A stretch of DNA of 64,000 nt from Streptococcus sanguinis SK1 = NCTC 7863 (GCF_000194945.1 NZ_GL878507.1:561981-625980); one strand, 5' to 3'; positions 33,119 through 44,045 are shown, counted from the stretch's first letter. Notes: a model not told the origin generated them from the sequence alone. Translations and numbers: made by a program.

Positions 33119-33817
33119 TTAATTGTTCTCCAAATAAAATTCAAAACGATCGCCGACATACTGACTTTTTACGTATTCAAAAGCTGTTCCGTCATCAAAG
33201 TAAGAAATCTGAGTCAGTCCTAATATAGCATGGCCGCGGGGAATATCAAGGTAATTGGCGATTTTTTCCTTAGCCAGCCGAGCATAAATCGTCTGCTGGG
33301 ACTTGCCAATCTTATAGCCATGTTCCTGCAAGGTCTGGAAGAAATGACTGGTCACCTCTTCTTTTTTGAAATTCTTAATGAACTTCTCTGGAATTGAAGC
33401 CACCTCGTAGACCATCGGCAAATCGTCAGCGTAGCGAACTCGCTCCATCCGAATGACATTTTCTGTCTTATGGATGCCTAGCTTCTCCACTTCCTGCTCG
33501 CTGGGCAGGGTACGTCGATAAGAAATAAGCTGGCTGGATGGCGTTTTGCCTTGCGCCTTCATGATTTCCGTGAAGCTGGTGGTGCCGCGCATTTTCTCCT
33601 GAACACGTGTGCTGGCTACGAAGGTACCACTGCCGACCCGACGCTCTAGCACCCCCTCATCAACCAAGAGCGTAATGGCCTGACGCAGGGTCATACGGCT
33701 GACCTTAAAGGTTTCGGCTAGATCTCGCTCACTGGGCAGGCGCTCTCCAATCTCCCAAACGGCATCGTCGATGTCTTTCTTAATCTGATCATGAATTTTG
33801 ATATATGCGGGTAACAT
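33119..33817 (-). CDS. GntR/HutC-family transcriptional regulator (UTRA domain)
   Basis: 232 residues. The winged helix at 9-75 ([45 protein letters not shown]) is followed by a UTRA ligand-binding domain ([19 protein letters not shown]... YIGDRFEF-like end). Members of this branch sense sugar phosphates; NagR, which responds to glucosamine-6-phosphate, is the nearest guess. Its own promoter carries two TATTTGGTAC half-sites as an inverted repeat, so autoregulation is likely. Divergent from guaA. Confidence 0.88.
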   Translation of the reverse strand: MLPAYIKIHDQIKKDIDDAVWEIGERLPSERDLAETFKVSRMTLRQAITLLVDEGVLERRVGSGTFVASTRVQEKMRGTTSFTEIMKAQGKTPSSQLISYRRTLPSEQEVEKLGIHKTENVIRMERVRYADDLPMVYEVASIPEKFIKNFKKEEVTSHFFQTLQEHGYKIGKSQQTIYARLAKEKIANYLDIPRGHAILGLTQISYFDDGTAFEYVKSQYVGDRFEFYLENN

Positions 33818-33833
33818 ATCGGCTCTTCTTTCT

Positions 33834-33867
33834 TATTTGGTACCTTCCTTTATTTTAGTACCAAATA
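33834..33867 (-). promoter_or_regulatory. GntR-type operator, perfect inverted repeat
   Basis: TATTTGGTAC (33834-33843), 14 bp, then GTACCAAATA (33858-33867). One arm is inside the promoter spacer and the other is just downstream of the -10. Probable self-repression site of the adjacent GntR protein. Confidence 0.7.
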
Positions 33868-33880
33868 CTTCAAATGTCAA
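33852..33880 (-). promoter_or_regulatory. Promoter of the GntR gene
   Basis: -35 TTGACA (33880-33875), 17-bp spacer, -10 TAAAAT (33857-33852) on the minus strand. Confidence 0.75.
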
Positions 33881-33989
33881 ACTAAATGATAAGTATTAAC
33901 TCTCAAATGCTTGCTTTTCTCACGATTCTAGCTGTTTAGCCAAATAAAGACTCATACTCGTTTTTTCATCACTCTTGCTCCTTATTACC

Positions 33990-34018
33990 TTGGAAAAATT
34001 CCTTTTTTGTGATAAAAT
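33990..34018 (+). promoter_or_regulatory. guaA promoter
   Basis: -35 TTGGAA (33990-33995), 17-bp spacer, -10 TAAAAT (34013-34018), 37 nt before the guaA ATG. No purine riboswitch fits in this short leader. Confidence 0.6.
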
Positions 34019-34055
34019 GAGGGGAAAAGATTACTTCTTTTAAGAAAGGGAACAG

Positions 34056-35618
34056 ATGACAACTAGAACTGAATTGCAAGATGTCGAAAAGATCATCGTG
34101 CTTGATTACGGCAGCCAGTACAACCAGCTGATTTCACGCCGCATTCGTGAAATCGGTGTTTTTTCTGAGCTCAAGAGCCACAAGATTACTGCAGACGAGG
34201 TCCGTGCTATCCAGCCTGTCGGGATTATCCTTTCCGGTGGTCCGAATTCTGTATATGAAGACGGCTCTTTTGATATTGATCCGGAAATTTTCGAGTTGGG
34301 AATCCCGATTTTGGGAATCTGCTATGGTATGCAGCTTTTGACTCACAAGCTGGGGGGCAAGGTTGTCCCTGCTGGTCATGCTGGAAATCGTGAATATGGT
34401 CAGTCGACTCTGTCACATACCTCTAACTCCAGTCTTTTCAACGGAACACCTGAAAGCCAGCTAGTTCTTATGAGCCACGGAGATGCGGTAACAGAGATTC
34501 CTGCTGACTTTGTTCGTACTGGTACTTCTGCTGACTGTCCTTTTGCGGCTATTGAAAATCCAGCTAAGAAAATCTACGGCATTCAGTTCCACCCTGAGGT
34601 TCGTCATTCAGAATTTGGCTATGATATCCTGCGCAACTTTGCTCTTAATATTTGTGGAGCCAAAGGCGACTGGTCTATGGATAACTTCATTGACATGGAA
34701 ATTCAAAAAATCTGCCAAACCGTTGGTGACAAGAAGGTGCTGTTGGGACTTTCTGGCGGTGTAGACTCTTCTGTTGTCGGTGTTCTCTTGCAGAAAGCAA
34801 TCGGCGATCAACTAATCTGTATCTTTGTGGATCATGGTCTTTTGCGTAAAGGCGAAGCAGATCAGGTCATGGATATGCTGGGTGGCAAATTTGGTTTGAA
34901 TATCATTAAGGCAGATGCTGCTAAACGTTTCCTTGATAAACTAGCTGGTGTCTCAGATCCAGAGCAAAAACGTAAAATCATTGGAAACGAGTTTGTCTAT
35001 GTCTTTGACGACGAAGCCAGCAAACTAAAAGATGTAAAATTCTTAGCTCAGGGCACACTTTATACCGATGTCATCGAATCCGGTACCGACACTGCTCAGA
35101 CTATTAAATCTCACCATAACGTTGGTGGTCTTCCGGAGGACATGCAGTTTGAGCTGATTGAGCCGTTGAACACACTTTATAAGGACGAAGTGCGTGCTTT
35201 GGGTACAGAGCTTGGTATGCCTGATGAAATTGTTTGGCGCCAGCCATTCCCAGGCCCAGGGCTTGCTATTCGTGTCATGGGAGAAATCACTGAGGAAAAA
35301 TTGGAAACTGTCCGCGAATCTGACGCTATTCTCCGCGAAGAAATCGCCAAAGCTGGTCTTGACCGCGACATCTGGCAGTACTTTACTGTTAATACTGGCG
35401 TCCGATCTGTTGGTGTCATGGGTGACGGCCGGACTTACGACTACACAATTGCGATTCGCGCTATCACTTCTATCGATGGTATGACAGCTGACTTTGCCAA
35501 GATTCCTTGGGATATTCTGCAAAAGATCTCTGTTCGTATTGTTAATGAAGTAGACCATGTCAATCGCATCGTCTACGATATCACCAGCAAACCACCTGCA
35601 ACTGTAGAGTGGGAGTAA
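34056..35618 (+). CDS. guaA: GMP synthase (glutamine-hydrolysing)
   Basis: Converts XMP to GMP. 520 aa. The N-terminal class-I glutamine amidotransferase has nucleophile Cys89 (GICYGMQLL) and the His-x-Glu of QFHPEV. The ATP-pyrophosphatase domain has the SGGVDSS loop, and the C-terminal dimerisation domain ends [19 protein letters not shown] ribosome binding site. One of few plus-strand genes in this half of the window, divergent from the GntR gene. Confidence 0.98.
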   Translation: MTTRTELQDVEKIIVLDYGSQYNQLISRRIREIGVFSELKSHKITADEVRAIQPVGIILSGGPNSVYEDGSFDIDPEIFELGIPILGICYGMQLLTHKLGGKVVPAGHAGNREYGQSTLSHTSNSSLFNGTPESQLVLMSHGDAVTEIPADFVRTGTSADCPFAAIENPAKKIYGIQFHPEVRHSEFGYDILRNFALNICGAKGDWSMDNFIDMEIQKICQTVGDKKVLLGLSGGVDSSVVGVLLQKAIGDQLICIFVDHGLLRKGEADQVMDMLGGKFGLNIIKADAAKRFLDKLAGVSDPEQKRKIIGNEFVYVFDDEASKLKDVKFLAQGTLYTDVIESGTDTAQTIKSHHNVGGLPEDMQFELIEPLNTLYKDEVRALGTELGMPDEIVWRQPFPGPGLAIRVMGEITEEKLETVRESDAILREEIAKAGLDRDIWQYFTVNTGVRSVGVMGDGRTYDYTIAIRAITSIDGMTADFAKIPWDILQKISVRIVNEVDHVNRIVYDITSKPPATVEWE

Positions 35619-35637
35619 CAAGTAAATCATATTTTAA

Positions 35638-35672
35638 AAATCCTCCACCGGAAGACTTCTGATGGAGGATTT
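35638..35672 (+). terminator. Terminator of guaA
   Basis: AAATCCTCCA (35638-35647) / TGGAGGATTT (35663-35672). Confidence 0.8.
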
Positions 35673-35686
35673 AACGTATAAAAAAC

Positions 35687-35722
35687 AAACAAGGCTAGGA
35701 CATTTTAGTCCTAGCCTTGTTT
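35687..35722. terminator. Strong bidirectional terminator
   Basis: Perfect 15-bp stem AAACAAGGCTAGGAC / GTCCTAGCCTTGTTT with loop ATTTTA, between converging guaA and the DUF1002 gene. Confidence 0.9.
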
Positions 35723-35737
35723 TATATAGTCTTGAAA

Positions 35738-36718
35738 TTAACCGCCGAACAATCCTTTAAAGAAGTTGACAATGGCATTCCAGATATTAGAAAAGAAATT
35801 ACCGCCTTCTTGAAGGAGTCCGTTTGCATCAAAGTTGAGGTTAATATTGTTAAAAGTATCCCCTGCCTTTGAAACGATGCTGTCTTTCAAGTCGCTAAGG
35901 GTCTTCGTAAAGTCAGAATCCGTAATGACTCCACTGTTTGAAAGATTGACAGCGAAATTCACGATAAGGTTGATTTGGTCACTGGTCACTGACTGAGTCA
36001 GACCGTAGTTTTTCAAGGTTTCTTCAACAATCTTACGGACATCATCTGCTGTCAGATTGCTGTTGTTCTTCTTAGCATTGGCGACAGCCGCTTTGATATC
36101 AGCCAGAGCTACGTTGAGCTTGTCTGCGTCATAGCCTTCCTTACCTGTGTTTTCAGCATTGATACCAGAAAGGGTGGCCAGTTCTTCCTGCGCTAGGTTT
36201 TTATTTTCCTGAGGAATGGTCGCACCGTTATCTTCTAGAGAGTAGTAAATCCCTGCCAAGGCGCTCTCACCTGTTACAGGAATTGGTGCCGCAACAGTAA
36301 TCTGCGCGTGCTGAACACCCAGAGTAACAGCTGCATTGCGATACATATCTTCTGTAACCTTAGTGATGTTTTGCGGAGTGACAATTTTCACCTCTAACGG
36401 CTTATTGCTGCCCAACTTCTGGATTTTTACAGAAGAATAAAGCTGCAGGCTAGGGTCGTTAGCAACATTCATGATTTTAGAGTAGACTTCTGGGGTCATG
36501 GTCTTAAGTGGCTTGCTGTCGCTGGATGAATTGTAGCCCAACATCTGCAAGGTCTGCTGTTTTTGGCTTTCATCTAAGGAATAACCCAGCACATACTCAG
36601 GCTGCACGTAAGTCTCATCAATGACTTTCTGAACATTTGAATCGGCAGCTGCGGTCGATACAGTAAACAGAGTAGCCAGCAAGGCTCCTGCTGTCATTAA
36701 AGTTTTTTTGAATTTCAT
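35738..36718 (-). CDS. Secreted DUF1002 protein
   Basis: 326 residues from ATG 36718 (AGAGGA ahead; the frame is open further upstream). A Sec signal peptide MKFKKTLMTAGALLATLFTVSTAAA with probable AAA|DS cleavage starts it. The mature part has the DUF1002 pattern (YVLGYSLDESQKQQTLQMLGY, VTLGVQHAQITVAAPIPVTGESALAGIY, NLTADDVRKIVEETLKNYG). The C terminus is hydrophobic and aromatic (FFSNIWNAIVNFFKGLFGG), perhaps membrane-active. Function of the family is unknown. Confidence 0.85.
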   Translation of the reverse strand: MKFKKTLMTAGALLATLFTVSTAAADSNVQKVIDETYVQPEYVLGYSLDESQKQQTLQMLGYNSSSDSKPLKTMTPEVYSKIMNVANDPSLQLYSSVKIQKLGSNKPLEVKIVTPQNITKVTEDMYRNAAVTLGVQHAQITVAAPIPVTGESALAGIYYSLEDNGATIPQENKNLAQEELATLSGINAENTGKEGYDADKLNVALADIKAAVANAKKNNSNLTADDVRKIVEETLKNYGLTQSVTSDQINLIVNFAVNLSNSGVITDSDFTKTLSDLKDSIVSKAGDTFNNINLNFDANGLLQEGGNFFSNIWNAIVNFFKGLFGG

Positions 36719-36884
36719 ATTTTTTCCTCTTTTCCTCCCGCTATAGTTTCCCAAATTCTATAGCTTTTTTCGTAGCAAACTTTCCATCTGATTGCCTCGA
36801 ATTTCTGTTTCTTGAGCGTGTGAGTTCTGCTCCATTTGGTTTTCAGAGTGCTTCAGTTGAGTTGCTGCAATGATGGAGTTATTA

Positions 36885-36949
36885 TTATCTCATCCATTGA
36901 GGGCTTGAGATAATAGATACATTTTACAACATTTCTCAAAGAAGTTCAA
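36885..36949 (-). promoter_or_regulatory. DUF1002 gene promoter and 5' leader hairpin
   Basis: -35 TTGAAC (36949-36944), 17-bp spacer, -10 TAAAAT (36926-36921), giving a leader of roughly 200 nt. Just downstream, TTATCTCA and TGAGATAA (36885-36913) form an 8-bp hairpin. The rest of the leader shows no known riboswitch. Confidence 0.5.
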
Positions 36950-36993
36950 AGAAAAAACAGTCACTGATTTTGCTTGCCAGTAACTGCTCTTTT

Positions 36994-37848
36994 CTACTTT
37001 TTCCAAAGGAAGTCAATCAGCAATTCGTCTACTTCTGGATTCTCATGCAATTGACTGTGCTGAGCCAACTGGCCTGTGATTTTCTTCTCCTGGTAAGATT
37101 TAGCATTTTCAACTAGGAGATATTTAAGGCTGCGAGAAGAAATATTGAGTACAGAACCGTCGGATTCATTTTTGAAATCGCCGTAGATATTAAGGACATC
37201 TACTTGTTCTTGCGGGTAAACTTCTCGTAATCCCAGTAGTTTTTGATAAGTCTGGCTCATAGCACTAGGCTGGCCAGTTTGGTCGTCTAGGATTCTCAAA
37301 TCTTCAGGCAAGTCCCTTCCTTCCAGACCATTAACATGGTTGGCAATATTGACCTGCTTTTGCAACTGAGGAAGATTTTCATCCTGACCGTTCTCCAGCA
37401 TATAAAAGAGGATGGACATATTTCCCATAGAATGGCCTACCAGATTCATCTTATCAAAGCCATAAGTTTCTTGTAGCTTGCGAATCACAGCTGCTGCATA
37501 CCTACCATCTTGAGCGTAGTCGGCATTGCGGTTATCTTCATAGTTTACCTTGATAATAGGATTGATAGCACCTTTCGGTATCTCTCCTAATAAGCTTACT
37601 TGACCGTTTTTACTGACATTTGCTGTGATAATTGTCTGAGTGACTCCAGCCTTTTTGGCTGCCTCTGTCATATGATTTTCAGCATTAGAGCTGGATCCAA
37701 AACCGTGGAAAAACAAGGTCGGCGTTGTTGACTGAACATATTGTCTTGTATTGAGGCTAGTGGCTTCTTTATGGTTATAAAAAGCAGTTAGACCGGCAAT
37801 TGTCACTAAAACCAGAATAAGGAGCTTAAAACCAAATTTTTTGTTCAT
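36994..37848 (-). CDS. Alpha/beta hydrolase, DUF915 family, membrane-anchored
   Basis: 284 residues. An N-terminal signal anchor (FGFKLLILVLVTIAGLTAF) places the enzyme outside the membrane. TLFFHGFGSSSNAE forms the oxyanion region, the nucleophile is in LVGHSMGNMSILFY, and the late His is in QHSQLHENPEVDELL. Clearly related to the 29.9-kb DUF915 gene but divergent. A TGATATAAT extended -10 lies at 37880-37888 on this strand. Lipase/esterase activity is likely, substrate unknown. Confidence 0.82.
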   Translation of the reverse strand: MNKKFGFKLLILVLVTIAGLTAFYNHKEATSLNTRQYVQSTTPTLFFHGFGSSSNAENHMTEAAKKAGVTQTIITANVSKNGQVSLLGEIPKGAINPIIKVNYEDNRNADYAQDGRYAAAVIRKLQETYGFDKMNLVGHSMGNMSILFYMLENGQDENLPQLQKQVNIANHVNGLEGRDLPEDLRILDDQTGQPSAMSQTYQKLLGLREVYPQEQVDVLNIYGDFKNESDGSVLNISSRSLKYLLVENAKSYQEKKITGQLAQHSQLHENPEVDELLIDFLWKK

Positions 37849-37962
37849 TTTTCATTCCTTTTAATGATAGATGTACAAAATTATATCATGTATCCATCGT
37901 GGTTACAAATATCCGGATTATTACTTCACCATCAAAAAAGAAAGAAGCTTGAAAACTTCTTT

Positions 37963-38565
37963 CTAAAACCATTTTAAGAGTCGCATGATGTGCATGTTCA
38001 TCTTGACCTGACGGGAATAATAATAATTACCGCCGTTGATATAGAGCTCTGGGCCGTGGAAAATAGAAATAAGGTTATAGTAGCCGTAGGTCTTGCCAGT
38101 TACATTCCCTAAGCTTGGCGCCACTATATCTTTTGAATATTTCTTGGCCAGCTCTAGCGTATTTTCACCACCGTTTTTAGCGACGTAGTCGATATAGGCT
38201 TGACCAAAATTATAGGCTTGTACTGCTGTCCAAACATCTACCTTTTTCTCGCTGGCTAACTCTAGGTTATCAGACAGGGTCTGGACGCCCTGGCGAATAC
38301 TTTCTTTGTTGTCCGTGATGGCATTGGTCTGACCAGTCGCGCTTTCACTGGACTGCATGACATCAGTGTCTTTTCCCTTGGTCTCTGTATAAATCATGGC
38401 CAGTACCAATTCTTCATTGGCCGCTGTATCCTGCTCGTCCAGCACTTCTCTGACTAAGCTCTGATACTTCATGACCTGCTTGACATCATGATGAACCTGA
38501 TAAATCTTGTAGCCGGCAAAGAGCACGAAAAGGACTAAAATCAGTCTTCTTAGAAATTTAAACAT
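37963..38565 (-). CDS. Lysozyme-like cell-wall protein (PvaA-type)
   Basis: 200 residues with an N-terminal membrane anchor ([21 protein letters not shown]) and an extracellular lysozyme-like domain ([70 protein letters not shown]). It matches the streptococcal GH23-like protein known as PvaA in pneumococcus. The Glu in IYTETKG is the probable catalytic residue. Its start overlaps the nucleoid-associated gene's stop by 1 nt. Confidence 0.85.
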   Translation of the reverse strand: MFKFLRRLILVLFVLFAGYKIYQVHHDVKQVMKYQSLVREVLDEQDTAANEELVLAMIYTETKGKDTDVMQSSESATGQTNAITDNKESIRQGVQTLSDNLELASEKKVDVWTAVQAYNFGQAYIDYVAKNGGENTLELAKKYSKDIVAPSLGNVTGKTYGYYNLISIFHGPELYINGGNYYYSRQVKMNMHIMRLLKWF

Positions 38566-39539
38566 TATTTATTTTGGATATCCTCGATGTTTTTAATCAA
38601 AATAGAATAGGTTCCGTTGTCGTTCTGGATAAATTCTACAGACTCTGCGTCCTGATAGATATTATTGGGAACGATGAGCTCAATTCCATTTGAAAGGGAG
38701 AGTTTCTGATTTTCGAACTTCTTCTTCTGGCGGCTGCTGTCAATCTCATCAAACTTGACTGGCTCAGGAATAGCTTCCTTGACTTGGTCAATAAAGGTAA
38801 GTCGGGCAGTCAGATTGCTGTCAAAAAGATCATCAGCTAACTTCTCAGGAGACAGTTCGTCATTTTCTTCCAGATTTTTGAAAATACTGGATTTGACCTT
38901 GGACTGGAACTGGAAATCGTCTTTATTAAAGCTTTCGGCAACTTTTTGAGCTGTCTTCTCAAGCGCTTTGATTGATTTCTTAGCTGAGATTGTCGGACTG
39001 ACCTGCAAGAGATTATCTGACATATAATTGAGAAAGGCACCGTTGTACTTGATGCGCTTTTCAATCAGATGGTACTTGCGAGATTTGAGATTGATGACTA
39101 AAGCCTCGTCCGCACCTGTACCAAAGCCAGGCAGATTGTTCTGCGTCAGCTTGATAGGATTGTCCACCTCGCCACCCAAGTGGGTAAGGGTTTCCCGCAG
39201 AGCAATCCGCAGAAAAGCGAAGTGCTCTACGCCTTCTTTGTCAAACTGGACAAAAATCAGATCGTTGGTTTTCTGGTTTTCACTGACAGAAAACTCCTCC
39301 TGCCAAAGCTTGGCCACTGTCACTGATGTTTCCAGTAGGTCGTCTGAAAGCTGGGCTAAAAAGACGTTTTCGGGATCGAAAACACCTGTTTTGGCATCGT
39401 CAGAGTAGACCCTCTCAATCTTCTTGCGCAGGTATTCTTCAATCTTAGGAGTAATGTTGAGAAACTTATCCGCCAGCAGCAGTTCGGTATCAGCTGGGCT
39501 GAATTGATGAATAATTGCTTTTTTTACGTAAATATCCAT
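38565..39539 (-). CDS. Nucleoid-associated protein, NdpA/YejK family
   Basis: 324 residues, recognised as the NdpA family by [24 protein letters not shown] at the N terminus and the charged C-terminal half ([23 protein letters not shown]). The E. coli relative YejK associates with the nucleoid; the role in streptococci is unknown. It lies 1 nt after glyA and overlaps the PvaA-type gene, so all belong to the tdk-glyA operon. Confidence 0.8.
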   Translation of the reverse strand: MDIYVKKAIIHQFSPADTELLLADKFLNITPKIEEYLRKKIERVYSDDAKTGVFDPENVFLAQLSDDLLETSVTVAKLWQEEFSVSENQKTNDLIFVQFDKEGVEHFAFLRIALRETLTHLGGEVDNPIKLTQNNLPGFGTGADEALVINLKSRKYHLIEKRIKYNGAFLNYMSDNLLQVSPTISAKKSIKALEKTAQKVAESFNKDDFQFQSKVKSSIFKNLEENDELSPEKLADDLFDSNLTARLTFIDQVKEAIPEPVKFDEIDSSRQKKKFENQKLSLSNGIELIVPNNIYQDAESVEFIQNDNGTYSILIKNIEDIQNK

Positions 39540-39540
39540 C

Positions 39541-40803
39541 TTAGTTCAAGCCCTCATAGAGTGGAAAAGCGTCCGTTAGTTCGCGAACTTCCGCCCGCAC
39601 TTGATTCAGCACTGCTTCGTTTTCAGCGTTTTCCAGAGCCTTGATAATGAGCTCTGCTACCTTGATGCTTTCTGTTACACCAAAGCCTCGAGCTGCAATA
39701 GCTGCTGTACCGATACGAATTCCGCTAGTCTTAAATGGTGACAAAGTCTCGTAAGGGATGGAGTTTTTATTAAGCGTGATATTAACCTCATCCAAGAGAT
39801 TTTGCGCTACTTTCCCATTTTCTACAACCTTAGTGACATCAACCAAGAAGAGATGATTTTCAGTACCGTCAGAAATCACACGGAACTTATCATGCTGACG
39901 GAAGACTTGAGCCATAGCTTGGGCATTGTCCAAAATCTGCTGAGCATAAACTTTGAATGCTGGATCCAGCACTTCTTTAAATGCAACTGCTTTGGCTGCA
40001 ATGACATGCTCCAATGGTCCGCCTTGAATGCCTGGGAAGATAGCTGAGTTGATTTTCTTAGCTAATTCTTCATCATTTGTCAAAATCAAGCCACCGCGAG
40101 GGCCGCGTAAGGTCTTGTGGGTCGTTGTTGTTGTGATATCTGCATAAGGCACTGGGCTTGGATGGAGACCTGCCGCGACCAATCCAGCGATGTGAGCCAT
40201 ATCTACCATAAGCTTGGCACCTACTGCATCAGCGATTTCACGGAATTTTGAAAAATCAATGATATGAGAGTAGGCTGAAGCCCCAGCCACAATCAGCTTA
40301 GGCTGTACTTCTTTGGCTTGCTTGAGGATAGCATCAAAGTCCAGTAATTCTGTTTCTGGGTCAACACTATAGGATACAAAATTGTAGGTTTGGCCAGAGA
40401 AGCTAACTGATGCACCATGAGTCAAGTGGCCGCCCGCAGACAAATCCATCCCCATAACTGTATCACCTGGCTCAATCAAAGCCATATAAGCTGCGCAATT
40501 AGCCTGACTGCCTGAGTGAGGTTGCACATTGGCAAACTTAGCACCAAAAATTTCCTTGGCACGCTCAATCGCTAGACTCTCAATCACATCCACTACATCT
40601 GTCCCACCATAGTAACGGCGGCCTGGGTAGCCCTCAGCGTACTTATTTGTCAAAATAGAACCTTGAGCAGCCATGACAGCTTTTGAAACGACGTTTTCTG
40701 AAGCAATCAGCTCAATGTTATGTTGCTGACGTTCTTCTTCTTTAGCAACTGCTTCCCAAATCTCTGGGTCAAATGCTTTATAGTCTTCTTGGTCAAAAAT
40801 CAT
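39541..40803 (-). CDS. glyA: Serine hydroxymethyltransferase
   Basis: PLP enzyme that converts serine and THF to glycine and methylene-THF, supplying C1 units that TrmFO uses. 420 aa. [12 protein letters not shown], the PLP lysine in [14 protein letters not shown] and the late GIRIGTAA box are all standard. GAAGGGAGA ribosome binding site, 47 nt after sua5. Confidence 0.97.
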   Translation of the reverse strand: MIFDQEDYKAFDPEIWEAVAKEEERQQHNIELIASENVVSKAVMAAQGSILTNKYAEGYPGRRYYGGTDVVDVIESLAIERAKEIFGAKFANVQPHSGSQANCAAYMALIEPGDTVMGMDLSAGGHLTHGASVSFSGQTYNFVSYSVDPETELLDFDAILKQAKEVQPKLIVAGASAYSHIIDFSKFREIADAVGAKLMVDMAHIAGLVAAGLHPSPVPYADITTTTTHKTLRGPRGGLILTNDEELAKKINSAIFPGIQGGPLEHVIAAKAVAFKEVLDPAFKVYAQQILDNAQAMAQVFRQHDKFRVISDGTENHLFLVDVTKVVENGKVAQNLLDEVNITLNKNSIPYETLSPFKTSGIRIGTAAIAARGFGVTESIKVAELIIKALENAENEAVLNQVRAEVRELTDAFPLYEGLN

Positions 40804-40850
40804 AAGGTGTCTCCCTTCTTTTGCGAAAATAGAACCTAAGGTCCTAAAAG

Positions 40851-41441
40851 TTAAAATTTTATATCATTTACTTGAGCGAGAATATCCTCGCGAGTAATCG
40901 CTCCCTGGCGTAGAATACGAGCTTTTTCTCCAGACAAGTCCAGAATAGTTGAATCCTGACCTGTCAGAGCAGGATCATCTTCTACTCCCGAGACTTGCTC
41001 TTGAAAATCCATCATAATCTGCTGGAAAGAAGTTCCACTGGCTTTTCCAGAAAGATTGGCGGATGGACCAATCAAGGGACCATACTTACGAATCAAGTCC
41101 AGGGTAACTGGATGCTTAGGAATCCGAAAACCCACGGTTTCCATACCTGAGTTTATCCAAACAGGCACCTGGTCATTGGCTTGGAGGATAATAGTCAAAG
41201 GCCCAGGCAAAAAGGCTTGGTAGAGTTGATCCAGATAACTGGGCGGGTTCTTAGAAAAAGCATAAATCTCTTCCAAGCTAGCCACATTGAGATTAAGAGC
41301 CTTGTCACGAGGTCTTCGTTTTAATTCGTAGACTCGTTCAACCGCCTCTTGATTCAAAGCCTGAGCAAAGAGGCCATAAACAGTTTCTGTCGGCAGGACA
41401 ACTGCTCCGCCTGCTGCCAGAGTCTTTTCTATCTTATCCAT
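40851..41441 (-). CDS. L-threonylcarbamoyladenylate synthase (Sua5/YwlC)
   Basis: First step of tRNA t6A modification: makes threonylcarbamoyl-AMP from threonine, bicarbonate and ATP. 196 aa from ATG 41441, which overlaps the prmC stop by 8 bp (ATGGATAA). Signature segments [32 protein letters not shown] and [17 protein letters not shown]. It lacks the C-terminal Sua5 domain, as TsaC-type proteins do. The frame extends upstream, but the MDKIEKTL start fits relatives. Confidence 0.93.
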   Translation of the reverse strand: MDKIEKTLAAGGAVVLPTETVYGLFAQALNQEAVERVYELKRRPRDKALNLNVASLEEIYAFSKNPPSYLDQLYQAFLPGPLTIILQANDQVPVWINSGMETVGFRIPKHPVTLDLIRKYGPLIGPSANLSGKASGTSFQQIMMDFQEQVSGVEDDPALTGQDSTILDLSGEKARILRQGAITREDILAQVNDIKF

Positions 41442-42264
41442 TGTCAACCGCCACCATTCTATCCTTGCCAAATCGATCTTTCAGGACTCGGATTCGTTTT
41501 TGGGGAAAAGATTTTTTCAATAACTCCCTGACACCGTCTCCTTGCTTGTAACCAATTTCCAGATAGATTTTTCCTTTTTTTGTCAGATGGTCTCCTGCCT
41601 GCTCGGCTATTTTCCGATAGACGGCATAGCCATCTTCCTCCGCAAAGAGGGCCATGTGAGGCTCTGAGGTCAAAACGTTAAGTCCGACTTCGTCTTTATC
41701 TGCTTCTGAAATATAGGGCGGGTTGGAGACGATAATGTCAAAGTTCCCACTGATTGCTTCAAAGCAATCGGATTGGATAAAAGTGAGGCTGAGTCCGCAT
41801 GACTGAGCATTTTCTGTTGCCAAGGAAAGAGCATCGCCAGAGAGATCAGAAGCAGTAATTTGCCAGTCTGGACGGCTGTTTGCCAGTGTCAGAGCAATGG
41901 CTCCGCTACCCGTTCCGATATCCAAGATAGACAGAGAGCTTTCGCGATTTTCTGACAAAATCAGCTCCACTAGCTCCTCTGTCTCAGGCCTTGGAATCAA
42001 CACCCGCTCGTCCACCTTGAGAGTCAGGCCGTGAAAGTCACTGCTGCCAATGATATACTGGGCTGGCTTGTGAGCAAGCAGCTGCTCTTGAATTGCTTTT
42101 AGCTGTTCACGGTCTTCCAGACTGACTTCTGTCTGAAGTTTGAGAACAAAGTCGGTAAAGGAGAGCTTATTGAGAGCTCGATAAACGAAAGACAGGCTTT
42201 CTGCTTCTTCTCCCGCTGCTACTAACTCCTGCCCTAGCTCCGCCAAATATTGAGCCAATGTCAT
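41434..42264 (-). CDS. prmC: Release factor glutamine methyltransferase PrmC
   Basis: Methylates the GGQ glutamine of release factors, here next to prfA. 276 aa. A helical N-terminal domain is followed by an SAM Rossmann fold (LDIGTGSGAIALTLA) and the catalytic NPPYI motif. Overlaps prfA by 1 nt (ATGA-type) and sua5 by 8 nt. Confidence 0.96.
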   Translation of the reverse strand: MTLAQYLAELGQELVAAGEEAESLSFVYRALNKLSFTDFVLKLQTEVSLEDREQLKAIQEQLLAHKPAQYIIGSSDFHGLTLKVDERVLIPRPETEELVELILSENRESSLSILDIGTGSGAIALTLANSRPDWQITASDLSGDALSLATENAQSCGLSLTFIQSDCFEAISGNFDIIVSNPPYISEADKDEVGLNVLTSEPHMALFAEEDGYAVYRKIAEQAGDHLTKKGKIYLEIGYKQGDGVRELLKKSFPQKRIRVLKDRFGKDRMVAVDNG

Positions 42265-43343
42265 TATTTATTCAGCTCTTCTAGTTTTTGCGTTTGGTCA
42301 TAGAGAACCAGAGCATCAACGACTTCATCCAATTTACCAGCTAAAATCGTGTCCAGTTTTTGCAAGGTCAGTCCGATACGGTGGTCTGTCACCCGGTTTT
42401 GCGGGAAATTATAGGTGCGAATCCGCTCCGAGCGATCGCCTGTACCAATTGTGGACTTGCGCTCTGCATCCTGCTCATCTTGAGCGATTTGAGCAAAGTG
42501 GTCTGCTACGCGGGCTCGGATGATTTTCATAGCCTTATCCCGGTTCTTCTGCTGGGTCCGCTCTTCCTGCATTTCAACCTTGATATTAGTTGGTAGATGG
42601 ACGATACGAACCGCAGTCGCAACCTTATTGACGTTCTGTCCGCCAGCACCTGAAGCATGGTAGATATCCACCCGCAGATCTTTAGGATCAATGTCGTATT
42701 CTACTTCTTCGATTTCTGGCATAACCAAGACAGTTGCCGTCGAGGTGTGAACGCGACCTTGGCTTTCAGTCACAGGAACCCGCTGTACACGATGAGCGCC
42801 AGATTCATACTTAAGCTTTGAGTAGACCGACTGACCTGAGACCATAGCGACCACTTCCTTGATCCCGCCTACACCATTATAAGAGGCCTCCATGACTTCG
42901 AAGCGCCAGCCTTGGCTTTCAGCGTATTTTTGATACATCTGCAAGAGGTCTCCTGCGAACAACTGTGCTTCGTCTCCTCCTGCAGCCCCGCGGATTTCAA
43001 GGATAATATTCTTATCATCATTTGGATCTTTTGGTAAAAGGAGAATTTTTAGTTTTTCTTCGTATTCCTCTTTTTCAGCCTTGGCATCTTTAAGCTCTTG
43101 CTTAGCCATTTCTTCCAAGTCAGCATCACCAGAGGCGTCTTTTATCATTTCTTCAGCGTCTGTGATGTTTTGCAGGACTTTTTTATACTCACGGTAAGCT
43201 GTCACTGTATCGCGGGTGCTGGCTTCTTCCTTAGAAAGCTCCATAAAACGCTTGGTATCGCTGACTACATCAGGGTCGCTTAGGAGTTCACCAAGTTCTT
43301 CATAGCGATCTTCAACTGCTTGTAACTGTTCATAGATGTTCAT
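42264..43343 (-). CDS. prfA: Peptide chain release factor 1
   Basis: Terminates translation at UAA/UAG. 359 aa. The GGQ motif is in [19 protein letters not shown] and the stop-codon recognition region contains [18 protein letters not shown]. Followed directly by its methylase prmC. Confidence 0.97.
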   Translation of the reverse strand: MNIYEQLQAVEDRYEELGELLSDPDVVSDTKRFMELSKEEASTRDTVTAYREYKKVLQNITDAEEMIKDASGDADLEEMAKQELKDAKAEKEEYEEKLKILLLPKDPNDDKNIILEIRGAAGGDEAQLFAGDLLQMYQKYAESQGWRFEVMEASYNGVGGIKEVVAMVSGQSVYSKLKYESGAHRVQRVPVTESQGRVHTSTATVLVMPEIEEVEYDIDPKDLRVDIYHASGAGGQNVNKVATAVRIVHLPTNIKVEMQEERTQQKNRDKAMKIIRARVADHFAQIAQDEQDAERKSTIGTGDRSERIRTYNFPQNRVTDHRIGLTLQKLDTILAGKLDEVVDALVLYDQTQKLEELNK

Positions 43344-43379
43344 AGATTTTTCATCATCTCCTTTGTTTCTATCGTCGGA

Positions 43380-43952
43380 TTACTTAATGTCGGGGTTAAA
43401 ATAATGCTTACGGCATACTGAGATATAGGTCTCGTGGCCGCCAATTTTGATCTGCTCACCATCATAAACTGGCTTTCCGTTATCAGTCCGTAAAACCATG
43501 GTAGCCTTACGAGAGCAATATTGGCAAATAGTTTTAATTTCCTCAATCTTGTCAGCCAAGAGCAAGAGGTGCTTGGAGCCTTCAAAAAGTTCATTGCGAA
43601 AGTCGTTTTTAAGACCAAAAGCCATAACCGGAACATCCAGCTCATCCACCACTCTAGCCAAATCATAGACATGATGGCGTTTCAAGAACTGAGCCTCATC
43701 AATCAAAACGCAATAAGGCTTCTCAGGCAGCTGCTGAATATAGCCAAAAATATCCGTCTGATCTTCAATAGCCATAACATTCCGCTTCATACCGATGCGA
43801 CTAGAAACAACCCCAAAACCGTCACGAGTATCAACAGCTGAGGTCATGATGACTACGCTTTTGCCTTGCTCTTCGTAATTGTGGGCCACTTTCAAAATTT
43901 CAATGGTCTTGCCCGAATTCATCGTGCCATATTTGTAGTATAACTGAGCCAT
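43380..43952 (-). CDS. tdk: Thymidine kinase
   Basis: Salvage phosphorylation of thymidine. 190 aa, type II (human TK1-like). The P-loop GTMNSGKT is at 9-16, with DEAQFL and a zinc-binding set including CQYC and the late VCRKHYF. The first gene of tdk-prfA-prmC-sua5-glyA-ndpA-pvaA. A TGGTAAAAT extended -10 lies at 44007-43999, divergent from the tautomerase promoter. Ribosome binding site weak. Confidence 0.96.
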   Translation of the reverse strand: MAQLYYKYGTMNSGKTIEILKVAHNYEEQGKSVVIMTSAVDTRDGFGVVSSRIGMKRNVMAIEDQTDIFGYIQQLPEKPYCVLIDEAQFLKRHHVYDLARVVDELDVPVMAFGLKNDFRNELFEGSKHLLLLADKIEEIKTICQYCSRKATMVLRTDNGKPVYDGEQIKIGGHETYISVCRKHYFNPDIK

Positions 43953-43998
43953 AATTTAAATCTTTGCTAATTCACTATCTCCATTTTTACTTCACATT

Positions 43999-44007
43999 AT
44001 TTTACCA
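43999..44007 (-). promoter_or_regulatory. tdk extended -10 promoter
   Basis: Minus-strand TGGTAAAAT, about 50 nt upstream of the tdk start. Confidence 0.5.
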
Positions 44008-44036
44008 TAATTCACTACTCTTTAAAACCTCAATTG

Positions 44037-44045
44037 TGATAAAAT
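44037..44045 (+). promoter_or_regulatory. Tautomerase extended -10 promoter
   Basis: TGATAAAAT (TGn plus TAAAAT at 44040-44045), 30 nt before the ATG. Confidence 0.5.

Noticed and set aside
35043..35630. 195-aa minus-strand frame opposite guaA
   Set aside because: Antisense shadow of a conserved gene without its own signals.
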